The notes: generated by a model not told the origin, from the letters alone. A stretch of 64,000 nucleotides of DNA from Labilibaculum manganireducens (GCF_002843385.1 NZ_MVDE01000008.1:1-64000), one strand, 5' to 3'; counted from the first letter of the stretch, positions 8,746-19,756 are shown. A program made the numbers and translations.

Positions 8746-9912
8746 ATGGATAAACTAGGTAGGTTTTATACAGGTAATGCTTTTTCTAAATTGTTAGTAA
8801 ATCAACTTGATATTGATTCTCCTAAACATATACTTGATTTAGGGGTGGGTGATGGTTCATTATTGTCCGCAGCACTTAATAAATGGGAAGATGCTTATTA
8901 TTCAGCTGTAGATATTGAAGAAAAAAGTTTTGATGAGTCACTTCAGATTAACTTTATAAAAAAAGATGTTCTAAATAATTCAAGTGAAATTACAGTTGAA
9001 TTATCAAATTGTGACGTTGATATCGCAATATGCAATCCTCCTTATAAAAGAATAAAGAATCGAAAAAGATACAATAGCCTATTTCGAGAAGTTGGTTTTA
9101 ACAATTGTCTTAAACTAAAATATATTACCGCAGATTTACTTTTCTTGGCGTTTAATTTAAGTCTCCTAAAAAATAATGGCCAATTAGGTATTATTCTACC
9201 GGATACACTTATTGCATCTTCTGATTTTGAGTTGCTTAGAATGGATATTCTTAAATATGATATAACATCAATTATAGAGCTTCCTGAGAAAATATTTAAA
9301 AAAACTGAGGCAAAAACGTATATACTTATTATTAATAAAAGAAAATCGAGTTCGAATTCAACTAATTTACTTATTGCAGATACTTCTGGTCAGATTCAAA
9401 ATCAATTAAAAGTGAATAAGTCTGATTTAATTAAGCGTATGGATTATTCGTTTAATCTGTTTCATTTATTAGACTGCAATAATGGTGTTAGTTTGGCAGA
9501 ATTAGGAGCTACTATTAAAAGAGGTAGGCTTTCTGGTAAATTATTAAGAAATAAAGGTGGTGCTTTTTTTCACACTTCTGATTTTAAAGGTCAAACTTAT
9601 GTGTCTTTACCTTCTAATAATTATAAAAATGGGGAATTGTATGCTGAAAAAGGTGATATTTTAATTGCTAGAGTTGGTTCTAGATGTCTAGGTAAGTTTT
9701 GTGTAATTGAAAGTGGTTGTATTGTAATCTCTGACTGCATTCTAAAGGTAACACTACCCAAGATGTTTATTGAACCCTTTATCCATGCATTAAGTTCTGA
9801 TTATGGGAGAAATTGGTTTAAGGCTTATTCTCATGGTGTTTGTGCTAAACTAATTAGTAAAAAAGACTTATTAAGTTTTAAAATAGACCTATCAAACAGC
9901 CATGCACATTAG
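8746..9912 (+). CDS. N6-adenine DNA methyltransferase fused to a type I target-recognition domain
   Basis: 388 residues from the ATG at 8746, one base after the previous stop; an upstream in-frame start at 8659 would overlap the previous gene by 86 bp and adds no domain. Motif I is DLGVGDGS (31–38) and motif IV is NPPY (97–100), the signature of N6-adenine methylases. From about residue 240 the sequence matches a HsdS-type recognition domain (LGATIKRGRLSGKLL, then GDILIARVGSR and ISDCILKV). This gives a one-chain methylase with its own specificity and no nuclease domain. It probably marks self DNA for the operon (inference). Confidence 0.88.
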   Translation: MDKLGRFYTGNAFSKLLVNQLDIDSPKHILDLGVGDGSLLSAALNKWEDAYYSAVDIEEKSFDESLQINFIKKDVLNNSSEITVELSNCDVDIAICNPPYKRIKNRKRYNSLFREVGFNNCLKLKYITADLLFLAFNLSLLKNNGQLGIILPDTLIASSDFELLRMDILKYDITSIIELPEKIFKKTEAKTYILIINKRKSSSNSTNLLIADTSGQIQNQLKVNKSDLIKRMDYSFNLFHLLDCNNGVSLAELGATIKRGRLSGKLLRNKGGAFFHTSDFKGQTYVSLPSNNYKNGELYAEKGDILIARVGSRCLGKFCVIESGCIVISDCILKVTLPKMFIEPFIHALSSDYGRNWFKAYSHGVCAKLISKKDLLSFKIDLSNSHAH

Positions 9913-9955
9913 CAATTGGCTTTACCAAACTTTGCTTTGCACAAACCAATGCTAA
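9909..9955. other. Imperfect dyad at the end of the defence-like operon
   Basis: Arms TTAGCAATTGG (9909–9919) and CCAATGCTAA (9946–9955) pair fully except for one extra base, and the methyltransferase stop codon lies in the left arm. No T-run follows, so it is not a standard terminator. The unpaired base recalls recombination hairpins such as attC, but no recognition boxes could be confirmed. Confidence 0.4.
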
Positions 9956-10053
9956 AGTCAAAAATTGCAAAAGAGCTTATCTGTTTGCCATCGCTTTTTT
10001 GCCGACCCTAAAAACTATTAGTAACTGAAATATATTCTTAAAATACAAAACAT

Positions 10054-11265
10054 ATGAAATCAATACTACTGGGATTTATTCTTAGTCTTACCACATTACA
10101 ACTATTTAGTCAAACAGAATATTCAGAGGTTCTGGATGTTAACAGCAAAGCGAAAACATCCGAAGAATATTTTATTCAGGGGGATCAAAACAAAATTAAA
10201 GAAGGAAAGTATCTCTTTAAATATAAAGGTAAAATTCAAATAAGAGGTCAATATCAGAATAACAATAAAATTGGCAAATGGACCTACACCCCAAGTCCAA
10301 AATTAATGATTACAGGAAATTACAAAAACAATAAGAAAGATGGTGAGTGGATCTACTCTCAAAATAAAACAATAATATCAGTTCTTAAATATTTCAATGG
10401 TTTGTTGGATGGAAAACAAATTGGATACTATGCAGATGGGACAATCGCTTCCGAATTGAACTACAATATGGGAAAAAAGGATGGTGTTGAAATGTGCTAT
10501 TTTCAAAATGGAGAAATAAAAGAAACAACTCATTATGAGAATGGACTAATTCATGGGGAGAATATTAGGTATTCTGAGGAAGGAGAAATTATTTTTAAGC
10601 TGGACTATTTTAAAGACACTCCTATTTCTTTGGATATTGAAAGTGACGATTCTAATTATTCAGGCCAATTAAAAGATGGAAACGGCGTTTTGGAATCGAT
10701 TAAATCCAACACGGATAAAAAACAAATTCTTCTTGTCCGTAATGTTAAAGACTCTCTTTTACACGGTCAGATTATTGGATATAATTACAGTGGAACTAGA
10801 ATTTTTGAAGGGCAGTATCAAAATGGGAATATGATTGGGAAATGGAATTTTTATAATTCAGCCGGAGCATTAGATCATTCTAAACAATATGAATCAAGTC
10901 AAGAATTAAAGGTAGATTCTACAGAAGATTTAACCTTAAACCATAACGAAAGATTTATAATTATAGAGGATATGCCAAAATTTGAAGGCAATGATCAAAA
11001 ACTTTTTCAAAATTTCATTTCCAGAGTCGTAAGATATCCTGATTCTTGCATTACCAATGGAATAAAAGGAAAAGTATATGTCAGCTTCATTATTAACACC
11101 GAAGGTAAAATTGCAGATATTAAAATAGATAAATCAGTTCATCCCCTGCTGGATCAAGAATCATTAAACGTGATTAAATCATCTCCCCTTTGGACTCCTG
11201 GATTTAGATCAAAAATTCCTGTAACAACAAGTTTTACAGTTCCAATTAATTTTAACTTCATGTAA
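10054..11265 (+). CDS. Secreted protein with YwqK/MORN-like repeats and a TonB C-terminal domain
   Basis: 403 residues with a signal peptide (MKSILLGFILSLTTLQLFSQ). Residues about 50–190 and 230–270 hold repeats of the form G-x-Y-x-N-x-x-x-x-G-x-W (for example NNNKIGKWTY and NNKKDGEWIY), the YwqK/MORN-like pattern. The last 95 residues match a TonB C-terminal domain (FEGNDQKLFQNFISRVVRYP, then GKVYVSFIINTEGKI). This pairing is common in Bacteroidota envelope proteins; it would sit in the periplasm. A role in peptidoglycan or TonB-like contact is inferred from the family only. Base composition returns to the host average here. Confidence 0.85.
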   Translation: MKSILLGFILSLTTLQLFSQTEYSEVLDVNSKAKTSEEYFIQGDQNKIKEGKYLFKYKGKIQIRGQYQNNNKIGKWTYTPSPKLMITGNYKNNKKDGEWIYSQNKTIISVLKYFNGLLDGKQIGYYADGTIASELNYNMGKKDGVEMCYFQNGEIKETTHYENGLIHGENIRYSEEGEIIFKLDYFKDTPISLDIESDDSNYSGQLKDGNGVLESIKSNTDKKQILLVRNVKDSLLHGQIIGYNYSGTRIFEGQYQNGNMIGKWNFYNSAGALDHSKQYESSQELKVDSTEDLTLNHNERFIIIEDMPKFEGNDQKLFQNFISRVVRYPDSCITNGIKGKVYVSFIINTEGKIADIKIDKSVHPLLDQESLNVIKSSPLWTPGFRSKIPVTTSFTVPINFNFM

Positions 11266-11357
11266 TTGTAAATAGTAATGTAATATCTAAAAAAAATAAA
11301 CCGTAATACCGGTAAGAATTCTAATAAACTACAAAATAGTAAGCACATACATTAATT

Positions 11358-11786
11358 ATGATATCACCAGAAGATATAGTTAAGAGTTTAAAAAGAATCA
11401 ATTGGTTTTTTATTGGTTTAGGAATGCTTGAGATTTTCTTACTCGTATTTCTGACCCAAAACTTCCTGTTCATGCTTTATGGGCTGATCACATTAGTGCC
11501 GGCCTACATCGCTCTTAGCCCAAAACACATAAAGTGGAACTATTTTGTAGGCATCTGGACCTTAATTCAGTTTAATCCTTTAACGGGTCTGGCTATGATC
11601 GGCTTTATTCTTGGTGACTTTTTTAAACCGGGAGCTGACCGAGCCGGAGATTTATTTGATACAATTTTTGCAATTGTATGCATTCTTATTTTTGCTGCAA
11701 TTGTTATCTCCTCATTTATTTTAGGAATATTACTTATAAGCAAGACTTCTAAATACAACAAACTGATTAAAGCTTTTGCCAACTAA
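11358..11786 (+). CDS. Small integral membrane protein, unknown function
   Basis: 142 residues with four likely transmembrane helices (about 14–34, 36–52, 63–85 and 100–130) and few charged residues between them. No family was recognised. The next gene starts 19 bp after it, so the two are probably co-transcribed. Confidence 0.7.
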   Translation: MISPEDIVKSLKRINWFFIGLGMLEIFLLVFLTQNFLFMLYGLITLVPAYIALSPKHIKWNYFVGIWTLIQFNPLTGLAMIGFILGDFFKPGADRAGDLFDTIFAIVCILIFAAIVISSFILGILLISKTSKYNKLIKAFAN

Positions 11787-11805
11787 AAAAGCAAATAATA
11801 AACAT

Positions 11806-12282
11806 ATGCAGGCCAGAATTGAAAACATACAGGAGAAAAAATTAATAGGAATTCATTTATCAATGTCCTTGTCGGCCAACAAAACAGCTGCTCTTTGGCA
11901 AGCTTTTATGCCAAGGCGAAGTGAAATAAAGAACCAACTGACAAATGACTTGATTTCAATGCAGGCATATCCGTCTACTCATTTTTCGGACTTTAAGCCA
12001 ACTAATCTTTTTGAAAAGTGGGCAGTAGTTGAAGTTGGGAATTTTGATAACTTACCCGCCAATATGGAAACTTTTACCCTGCCGGGCGGACTATATGCCG
12101 TTTTCAGTTACAAAGGTTCAGGCAACGATCATAGTATCTTTCAATATATTTTTGGGACATGGATTCCTGAATCAAATTATTTATTGGACAACAGGCCGCA
12201 TTTTGAAATATTAGGAGAAAAATATAAAAATGCGGATCCAAATTCGGAAGAAGAAATATGGATACCAATACGAGGGAAATAA
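11806..12282 (+). CDS. GyrI-like / AraC effector-binding domain protein
   Basis: 158 residues from the ATG at 11806; a frame opening at 11776 uses TTG and would overlap the membrane-protein gene. The sequence is a single effector-binding (GyrI-like) domain: KTAALWQAFMPRR near the start, FEKWAVVEVG in the middle, LPGGLYAVFSYKG, then IFGTWIPESNY and HFEILGEKY. No DNA-binding domain is attached. Such stand-alone domains bind small hydrophobic ligands; the ligand is unknown. Confidence 0.85.
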   Translation: MQARIENIQEKKLIGIHLSMSLSANKTAALWQAFMPRRSEIKNQLTNDLISMQAYPSTHFSDFKPTNLFEKWAVVEVGNFDNLPANMETFTLPGGLYAVFSYKGSGNDHSIFQYIFGTWIPESNYLLDNRPHFEILGEKYKNADPNSEEEIWIPIRGK

Positions 12283-12363
12283 ATCAGAATAACTTTACTT
12301 ACACACTTTATGGGATACTGCTTGTTGTTTATTTTATGAGGCTAAAGCCTGATTTTAAAAATT

Positions 12364-13190
12364 TCTTGTTATCAGTTGCTTGAAAGCAACTGCAATGGAT
12401 ACTGAGCTTTTCTGCTCTTATCAATAAATGCTTTGTGTTTTTTATCCATTGCAGTTTGGCTTTAGCCAACTGTAACTAAAATATTCCCATTGTTTTGCTT
12501 TAGCTTCACTTCACTCCCTCTGTAATTGCTTTTTCTTGTTATCAGTTGCTTGAAAGCAACTGCAATGGATGCTGAGCTTTTCTGCTCTTATCAATAAATG
12601 CTTTGTGTTTTTTATCTGTTGCAGTTTGGCTTTAGCCAACTGTAACTAAAATATTCCATTGTTTTGCTTTAGCTTCACTTCACTCCCTCTGTAATTGCTT
12701 TTTCTTGTTATCAGTTGCTTGAAAGCAACTGCAATGGATACTGAGCTTTTCTGCTCTTATCAATAAATGCTTTGTGTTTTTTATCTGTTGCAGTTTGGCT
12801 TTAGCCAACTGTAACTAAAATATTCCATTGTTTTGCTTTAGCTTCACTTCACTCCCTCTGTAATTGCTTTTTCTTGTTATCAGTTGCTTGAAAGCAACTG
12901 CAATGGATACTGAGCTTTTCTGCTCTTATCAATAAATGCTTTGTGTTTTTTATCTGTTGCAGTTTGGCTTTAGCCAACTGTAACTAAAATATTCCATTGT
13001 TTTGCTTTAGCTTCACTTCACTCCCTCTGTAATTGCTTTTTCTTGTTATCAGTTGCTTGAAAGCAACTGCAATGGATACTGAGCTTTTCTGCTCTTATCA
13101 ATAAATGCTTTGTATTTTTTATCTGTTGCAGTTTGGCTTTAGCCAACTGTAACTAAAATATTCCCATTGTTTTGCTTTAGCTTCACTCCC
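12364..13190. repeat. Five-copy tandem array of a 169/170-bp hairpin-bearing unit
   Basis: TCTTGTTATCAGTTGC recurs at 12364, 12534, 12703, 12872 and 13041, giving periods of 170, 169, 169 and 169 bp. The one-base difference is a CCC versus CC tract. Each unit has hairpin CAGTTGCTTGAAAGCAACTG (9-bp stem) and a second hairpin around TTGGCTTTAGCCAA. It fills the gap between the GyrI-like gene and the peptidase gene. No open frame is plausible; copies are nearly identical, so amplification is recent. Confidence 0.93.
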
Positions 13191-13339
13191 TCCCAACAAC
13201 AAGGCTTTGCTCTTCAATATTCCACATACATCCCGATTTTACTATCTTACATCGAAAAAATTATGCTTATATGGGCCCATCATTTTATATTTATTGCTTT
13301 AACATCAAATATCTATTCAACTAACATTAATAAAGAACA

Positions 13340-15244
13340 ATGAAAATGAATTTTAAACAAGTGGGAAAAGGATTGCTTGTTGCAGCCTTTACTACTACAA
13401 TGTGTTTGCAGACAATGGCACAGGTGAATTACAAAAGCCGGGAAGAAATTCCGGAAAAGTACAAATGGAATTTCTCTGATATTTATGAAAACTGGGATGC
13501 ATGGGAAGCTGATTTTAAGGCAATTTCAGTTGACATGGAGGAAATTCTATCCTGTAAAGGAACGCTTGGCGAAAGTTCTGACAACTTGCTAAAGTTAATG
13601 ACTGCACAAGAGAACCTGATGAAAAAAGCTTACAAAGTTTATCAGTTTGTTTCGTTCCAAAGCACTGTTGATACACGAAATATGGATCTGCAGGCAAAAC
13701 TGCAGAAAGTTGGACTTTTGTTTGCGGGTTTCGGACCTGTAACCGCCTGGATTTCGCCTGAAATGATTGCAATTCCGGAAGCTGTCATGAAACAATGGCT
13801 TGCTGAAAACAAAGGTTTAAAAGTTTACGAATTCGAATTATTGGATATGTATCGTTTACAAAAGCATGTTTTGAGTGAAGAATTGGGAAAACTGGTATCC
13901 TATTACTCTCAGGTATCAGAAACTGCAGGATCGGTATTTGAAGCTTTATCGACCGCTGATATCGAATTTCAGGAAGTGGAACTGTCGGATGGTTCGAAAG
14001 TAACTGTAACACCGGGAATGTATTCTCAAATTACGACCAACAACAGAAATCAGGCAGACCGCAGAAAGGCTTACGAAGCAATTTACGACGTATACTACAA
14101 GAATAAAAACACCTACGCCGCTGTTTACAACGGAATTATTCAATCGGAATGGGCAAATGCACGGGCCAGAAATTACGAATCGTGTCTGGATGCTTCTCTG
14201 GAAGGCAACAACATTCCGAAAGATGTGTATTTGAACCTGATTAAAACGGTAAAAGAAAATACGGCACCTGTTCAGAAATATTACAAACTTCGTAAAAAAG
14301 TATTGGGTCTGGAAAAATACTATGGTTTCGACGGTTCAATCAGTTTGGTTGATTTCGACAAGAAATACCCATACGATGAAGCCGTTAAAGTAGTTACTGA
14401 GTCAGTTTTGCCTTTGGGAAAAGAATATCAGGAAAAATTAAAAACAGCAACTGCCAGCGGCTGGCTGGATGTTTATGAGAATCCCGGCAAACGTTCCGGA
14501 GCATTTTCGTCCGGAGTTTACGGCGTGCATCCATACATGCTGCTAAATTACGATGAAACACTTGAGTATGTTTTCACTTTGGCTCATGAGTTGGGACATA
14601 CCATGCACACGACTCTATCGAACGAAACACAGCCGTTTACCACTTCGAATTATACGATATTTGTGGCTGAAGTTGCTTCTACTTTTAACGAGCGCCTGTT
14701 ATTGGATCATATGATGGAAACAACAAAAGATCCTAAGGAACGCATTGCTTTACTGACTCAGTCTATTGAAGGAATTATCGGTACCTTTTTTGCACAAACC
14801 ATGTTTGCTGATTACGAATATCAGGTTCATACTATGGTAGAACAGGGACAACCAGTAAATGCAGAAATACTAACAAATACCTGGGGTGAAATTGCTGACC
14901 AGTATTACGGCGATGTTTCTGAAAAAACACAGTATTCTAACTATCCTTGGACAAGAATTCCTCACTTTTACAACTCTCCTTACTATGTGTACCAGTATGC
15001 AACCTGTTTTGCATCGTCGGCTAAATTGTACAAAGATGTAACCGAGGGAAGCAAAACGGAGAAACAGGAAGCCTTGAAAAGATACATCACCCTTTTACAA
15101 TCGGGTGGTAACGATTTTCCAATGGAACAATTGAAAAAAGCCGGTGTTGATTTATCGAAACCGGAAGCGATGCTGGCCGTAATCAATCAATTGGACAAAC
15201 TGGTTGATCAATTGGCTGCAGAGATTGAAAAGATTAAGAATTAA
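13340..15244 (+). CDS. pepF: Secreted M3-family oligoendopeptidase F
   Basis: 634 residues, with a signal peptide of about 28 residues ending in QTMAQ, so the enzyme acts outside the cytoplasm, unlike classical cytosolic PepF. The zinc motif HELGH is at 416–420, and a downstream EVASTFNE supplies the third ligand typical of M3 peptidases. The N-terminal helical domain begins with SREEIPEKYKWNFSDIY, a PepF hallmark. The family cleaves short peptides, which fits a peptide-scavenging life. It stands alone between the 169-bp array and the inverted-repeat element at 15269. Confidence 0.93.
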   Translation: MKMNFKQVGKGLLVAAFTTTMCLQTMAQVNYKSREEIPEKYKWNFSDIYENWDAWEADFKAISVDMEEILSCKGTLGESSDNLLKLMTAQENLMKKAYKVYQFVSFQSTVDTRNMDLQAKLQKVGLLFAGFGPVTAWISPEMIAIPEAVMKQWLAENKGLKVYEFELLDMYRLQKHVLSEELGKLVSYYSQVSETAGSVFEALSTADIEFQEVELSDGSKVTVTPGMYSQITTNNRNQADRRKAYEAIYDVYYKNKNTYAAVYNGIIQSEWANARARNYESCLDASLEGNNIPKDVYLNLIKTVKENTAPVQKYYKLRKKVLGLEKYYGFDGSISLVDFDKKYPYDEAVKVVTESVLPLGKEYQEKLKTATASGWLDVYENPGKRSGAFSSGVYGVHPYMLLNYDETLEYVFTLAHELGHTMHTTLSNETQPFTTSNYTIFVAEVASTFNERLLLDHMMETTKDPKERIALLTQSIEGIIGTFFAQTMFADYEYQVHTMVEQGQPVNAEILTNTWGEIADQYYGDVSEKTQYSNYPWTRIPHFYNSPYYVYQYATCFASSAKLYKDVTEGSKTEKQEALKRYITLLQSGGNDFPMEQLKKAGVDLSKPEAMLAVINQLDKLVDQLAAEIEKIKN

Positions 15245-15268
15245 ATCTGTTTCGAAATAAATTTACTA

Positions 15269-15413
15269 AGAGGGTGTCCAAAAAGTATTGTTCTATTGTC
15301 ATTCTGATCCCGATGAAACGGGACGAAGAATCTACTCATTTAAAATGAGATGTTTCGACAAGCTCAACATGACAGACAATCCAGTACAAAATATTTCTTT
15401 TTGGACACCCTCT
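15269..15413. repeat. MITE-like inverted-repeat element with REP-like core
   Basis: The ends AGAGGGTGTCCAAAAAGTA and ATTTCTTTTTGGACACCCTCT form a near-perfect inverted repeat followed by a long T-run. Inside lies a second dyad (GTCATTCTGATCCCGATG ... CAACATGAC) of the same REP-like family as the array at 1–376. It sits 25 bp after the oligoendopeptidase stop, so it could end that transcript and the convergent one. Confidence 0.75.
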
Positions 15414-15464
15414 TTTTTTTTGAAACAAATGCTTCTCTCTGCCAAGCTGTTTTCTTCCAATATT

Positions 15465-15893
15465 TTATACAATTTCCCATTCCTCAACACCGCCTTCAAT
15501 TGCTCTGAAAAGTGGATGTGTCTCGATACTGGTTTCTTCTGCTAATTTTAAATATCTCTCTGCATCGCGCTGTTGCAGTTTCTTTAACAGATGATTTACT
15601 TCAAATTTTATTTGTCCGTCGGTTACAGGCAAAACTGCAGGTTCATCATACAAATCGAACTTGTCTTTATTAAACTGATAGCCACGCCTGCACGATTCTT
15701 TGTAAACAGCTTCCAGATATTGATTGATACAATGAAGCGGCTTGCCGGAATTTTTAAACCTCAGCAACTGCGGATGATTTTTATAGCCTTTTGTTTTGCC
15801 CTCCAATACATTTTTAGCAAGCAGTGTTTCTCTCCAAAGCGCAAGCAATCCTTTTGTATCCAGATATTTAGGGTGTACCGACCAGATTCTCAT
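15465..15893 (-). CDS. Pyrimidine-dimer DNA glycosylase family protein
   Basis: 142 residues. MRIWSVHPKYLDTKGLLALW, TKGYKNHPQLLRF and EAVYKESCRRGYQF match the PF03013-type proteins related to T4 endonuclease V, which remove UV pyrimidine dimers. The N-terminal residue that acts as nucleophile in T4 endonuclease V is Thr2; here position 2 is Arg, so catalysis may differ as in other members of this broader group. The next gene upstream (15918) is on the same strand 24 bp away, so they may be co-transcribed. Confidence 0.82.
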   Translation of the reverse strand: MRIWSVHPKYLDTKGLLALWRETLLAKNVLEGKTKGYKNHPQLLRFKNSGKPLHCINQYLEAVYKESCRRGYQFNKDKFDLYDEPAVLPVTDGQIKFEVNHLLKKLQQRDAERYLKLAEETSIETHPLFRAIEGGVEEWEIV

Positions 15894-15917
15894 AATAGGG
15901 ATGTTATTTGTTTGTAA

Positions 15918-16901
15918 TTAAGAAACTGCTTGTTTTATTGTGTTTTCTACCGTCCAAACAGTTTCATTTTCAAAAGAATGGGAGCGAAATTCACAATTGG
16001 GGATGGAACAATTCCTGCACAATTCGCTGCTGCAGGCATCCGTATGAATGGTGAAATCAATTGGATAAGGATAATGTTCTGAAATCTTTTGGGTAACTGA
16101 ATCCCCTTCCTTATGAGCATCAGCAATGTTCATATACCAAGGCAAGGTCAAATCACAATCAATATGATACCTGTCTCCGTATTTCAGCAATTTCAGATTG
16201 CTTACATCGATCCAGTTTTCATTCCTGTTTTCCCACAGAATTTTACAGATATCTTTCAACAAGTTAAAATCGGCTTCATCCATTAAATTCGATGTGGTCT
16301 CTTTTAGAATTTTGTACCCGGTATAGATAATGATCGAGCCAAACAGCATGGCGATAGCACTATCGAGCCAAGCTGCTTTTGTCAGCCACAAAAAAACCAA
16401 ACCAACAACCAATCCTATGGTAGAATAAGTATCCGATTGTAAATGTTTTCCCCCGGCAACCAAAGCAATTGAATTGTGTTTTTCCCCGGTTTTAATGCTA
16501 AAGTAACCCAATATGTAATTTAGTAATCCGGCCAGGGCAACAATCAGTATTCCAACATCCAATTGCTCTATTTCACGCGGATTGAACAAACGTTTTACTG
16601 CCTCAAAAATAATAACCAGACCTGCCAATACAATCAATATCCCTTCGATAGAGGCCGATATTGATTCAATTTTACCATGTCCAAAAGGATGATCGGAATC
16701 ACGCGGTTTTAAGGCAAAACTTATGCTGTAAAGACTGATAAAACCAGTCATTACATTTACGGTACTTTCCAGAGCATCCGTTAAAATTCCAACAGAATTG
16801 GTTAAGAAATAGGCTCCCGTTTTTGCAGCAAAAATCAGAACAGAAAAAAGTACAATTCTCCGTTGAACAACCAATTTTATTCTTTTATCATTTTTGCGCA
16901 T
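15918..16901 (-). CDS. Cation diffusion facilitator (CDF) metal transporter
   Basis: 327 residues from the ATG at 16901 (MRKNDKRIKL); the longer frame to 16967 adds 22 residues unlike the family. It has six likely membrane helices. Motifs include TDALES in helix 2, DHPFGHGKIE in the loop, and HLQSDTYST in helix 5, the metal-site HxxxD. The cytosolic C-terminal domain ends in a Cys-rich tail (ACSSELCRNCSIPNC), unusual for simple CDF proteins and a possible extra metal site. It should export Zn, Fe or Mn; the metal cannot be told from sequence. Lying next to perR–katG, iron or manganese is attractive (inference). Confidence 0.92.
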   Translation of the reverse strand: MRKNDKRIKLVVQRRIVLFSVLIFAAKTGAYFLTNSVGILTDALESTVNVMTGFISLYSISFALKPRDSDHPFGHGKIESISASIEGILIVLAGLVIIFEAVKRLFNPREIEQLDVGILIVALAGLLNYILGYFSIKTGEKHNSIALVAGGKHLQSDTYSTIGLVVGLVFLWLTKAAWLDSAIAMLFGSIIIYTGYKILKETTSNLMDEADFNLLKDICKILWENRNENWIDVSNLKLLKYGDRYHIDCDLTLPWYMNIADAHKEGDSVTQKISEHYPYPIDFTIHTDACSSELCRNCSIPNCEFRSHSFENETVWTVENTIKQAVS

Positions 16902-17021
16902 ATTTAAATTTATGGAATATATCGCATTTGTCCCATAAATAAATTGGCTTTTAGAAGGTATATACACAGTTATTTACAAATTTATACCCGGTAAAAGGTA
17001 TTCTGATTGCCACAAAGAAAT

Positions 17022-17051
17022 AAAACCTTCGCCCAATCAGACGAAGGTTTT
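17022..17051 (-). terminator. Intrinsic terminator after katG
   Basis: Arms AAAACCTTCG (17022–17031) and CGAAGGTTTT (17042–17051) with a 10-base loop; T-rich on both sides, so it may work in both directions. Confidence 0.8.
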
Positions 17052-17087
17052 TGCTCAATTAGTAAATTTTATAAGGCTGCAAAAAAA

Positions 17088-19301
<2,214 letters not shown>

Positions 19302-19321
19302 TTATTTTAAGTGAAATTTTA

Positions 19322-19738
19322 CTACTTATTAAATGTTCCCTTTACCTGAAGGACTATATCTTCTATTTTAAAACCAGGAAGATTCTTTTTTTCAAAATAA
19401 TTCTGAAGCAGCTCATCCAGTTCTTCATCAACATAGTCTTTTATCACATCCGATTCCATGCAATATAAATGATGATGGCTTTTCATGACTCCATCGTAAC
19501 GCATGATGTCATTTTCTGTTTTCACTTTCTTCACCAATCGATTGTCAACCAAAGCACCTAAAACTTTATATACTGTGCCTGTGGCTATGTTTGGGTGCAT
19601 TTTTTTTATATAGTCAATTATATTCTCCGCAGTCGGATGATTTTTTAGATTATATATTGCTTCCAAAATTGCCATTCTTTGAGGGGTTACTTTTAAACCT
19701 CTTTCTGTCAGCTTATTTTTAATATCTTCTGAACTCAT
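19322..19738 (-). CDS. perR: Fur-family peroxide regulator (PerR-like) without structural-zinc cysteines
   Basis: 138 residues. It has an N-terminal winged helix (LKVTPQRMAILEAIYNLKNH, recognition region TGTVYKVLGALV) and a metal-binding segment HHHLYCMESDV. Typical PerR and Fur proteins carry two CxxC pairs for structural zinc; here only one Cys is present, so both pairs are missing. Its place directly before katG and the GAGAAT/ATTCTC operator ahead of it support a peroxide-sensing role and self-regulation. The lack of structural zinc is a known variation in some Fur proteins, but is worth noting. Confidence 0.9.
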   Translation of the reverse strand: MSSEDIKNKLTERGLKVTPQRMAILEAIYNLKNHPTAENIIDYIKKMHPNIATGTVYKVLGALVDNRLVKKVKTENDIMRYDGVMKSHHHLYCMESDVIKDYVDEELDELLQNYFEKKNLPGFKIEDIVLQVKGTFNK

Positions 19739-19756
19739 TTTACATTTTTAATATCT

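Noticed and set aside
12364-13190. CRISPR array
   Set aside because: The whole 169-bp unit repeats with no unique spacers; no cas genes nearby.
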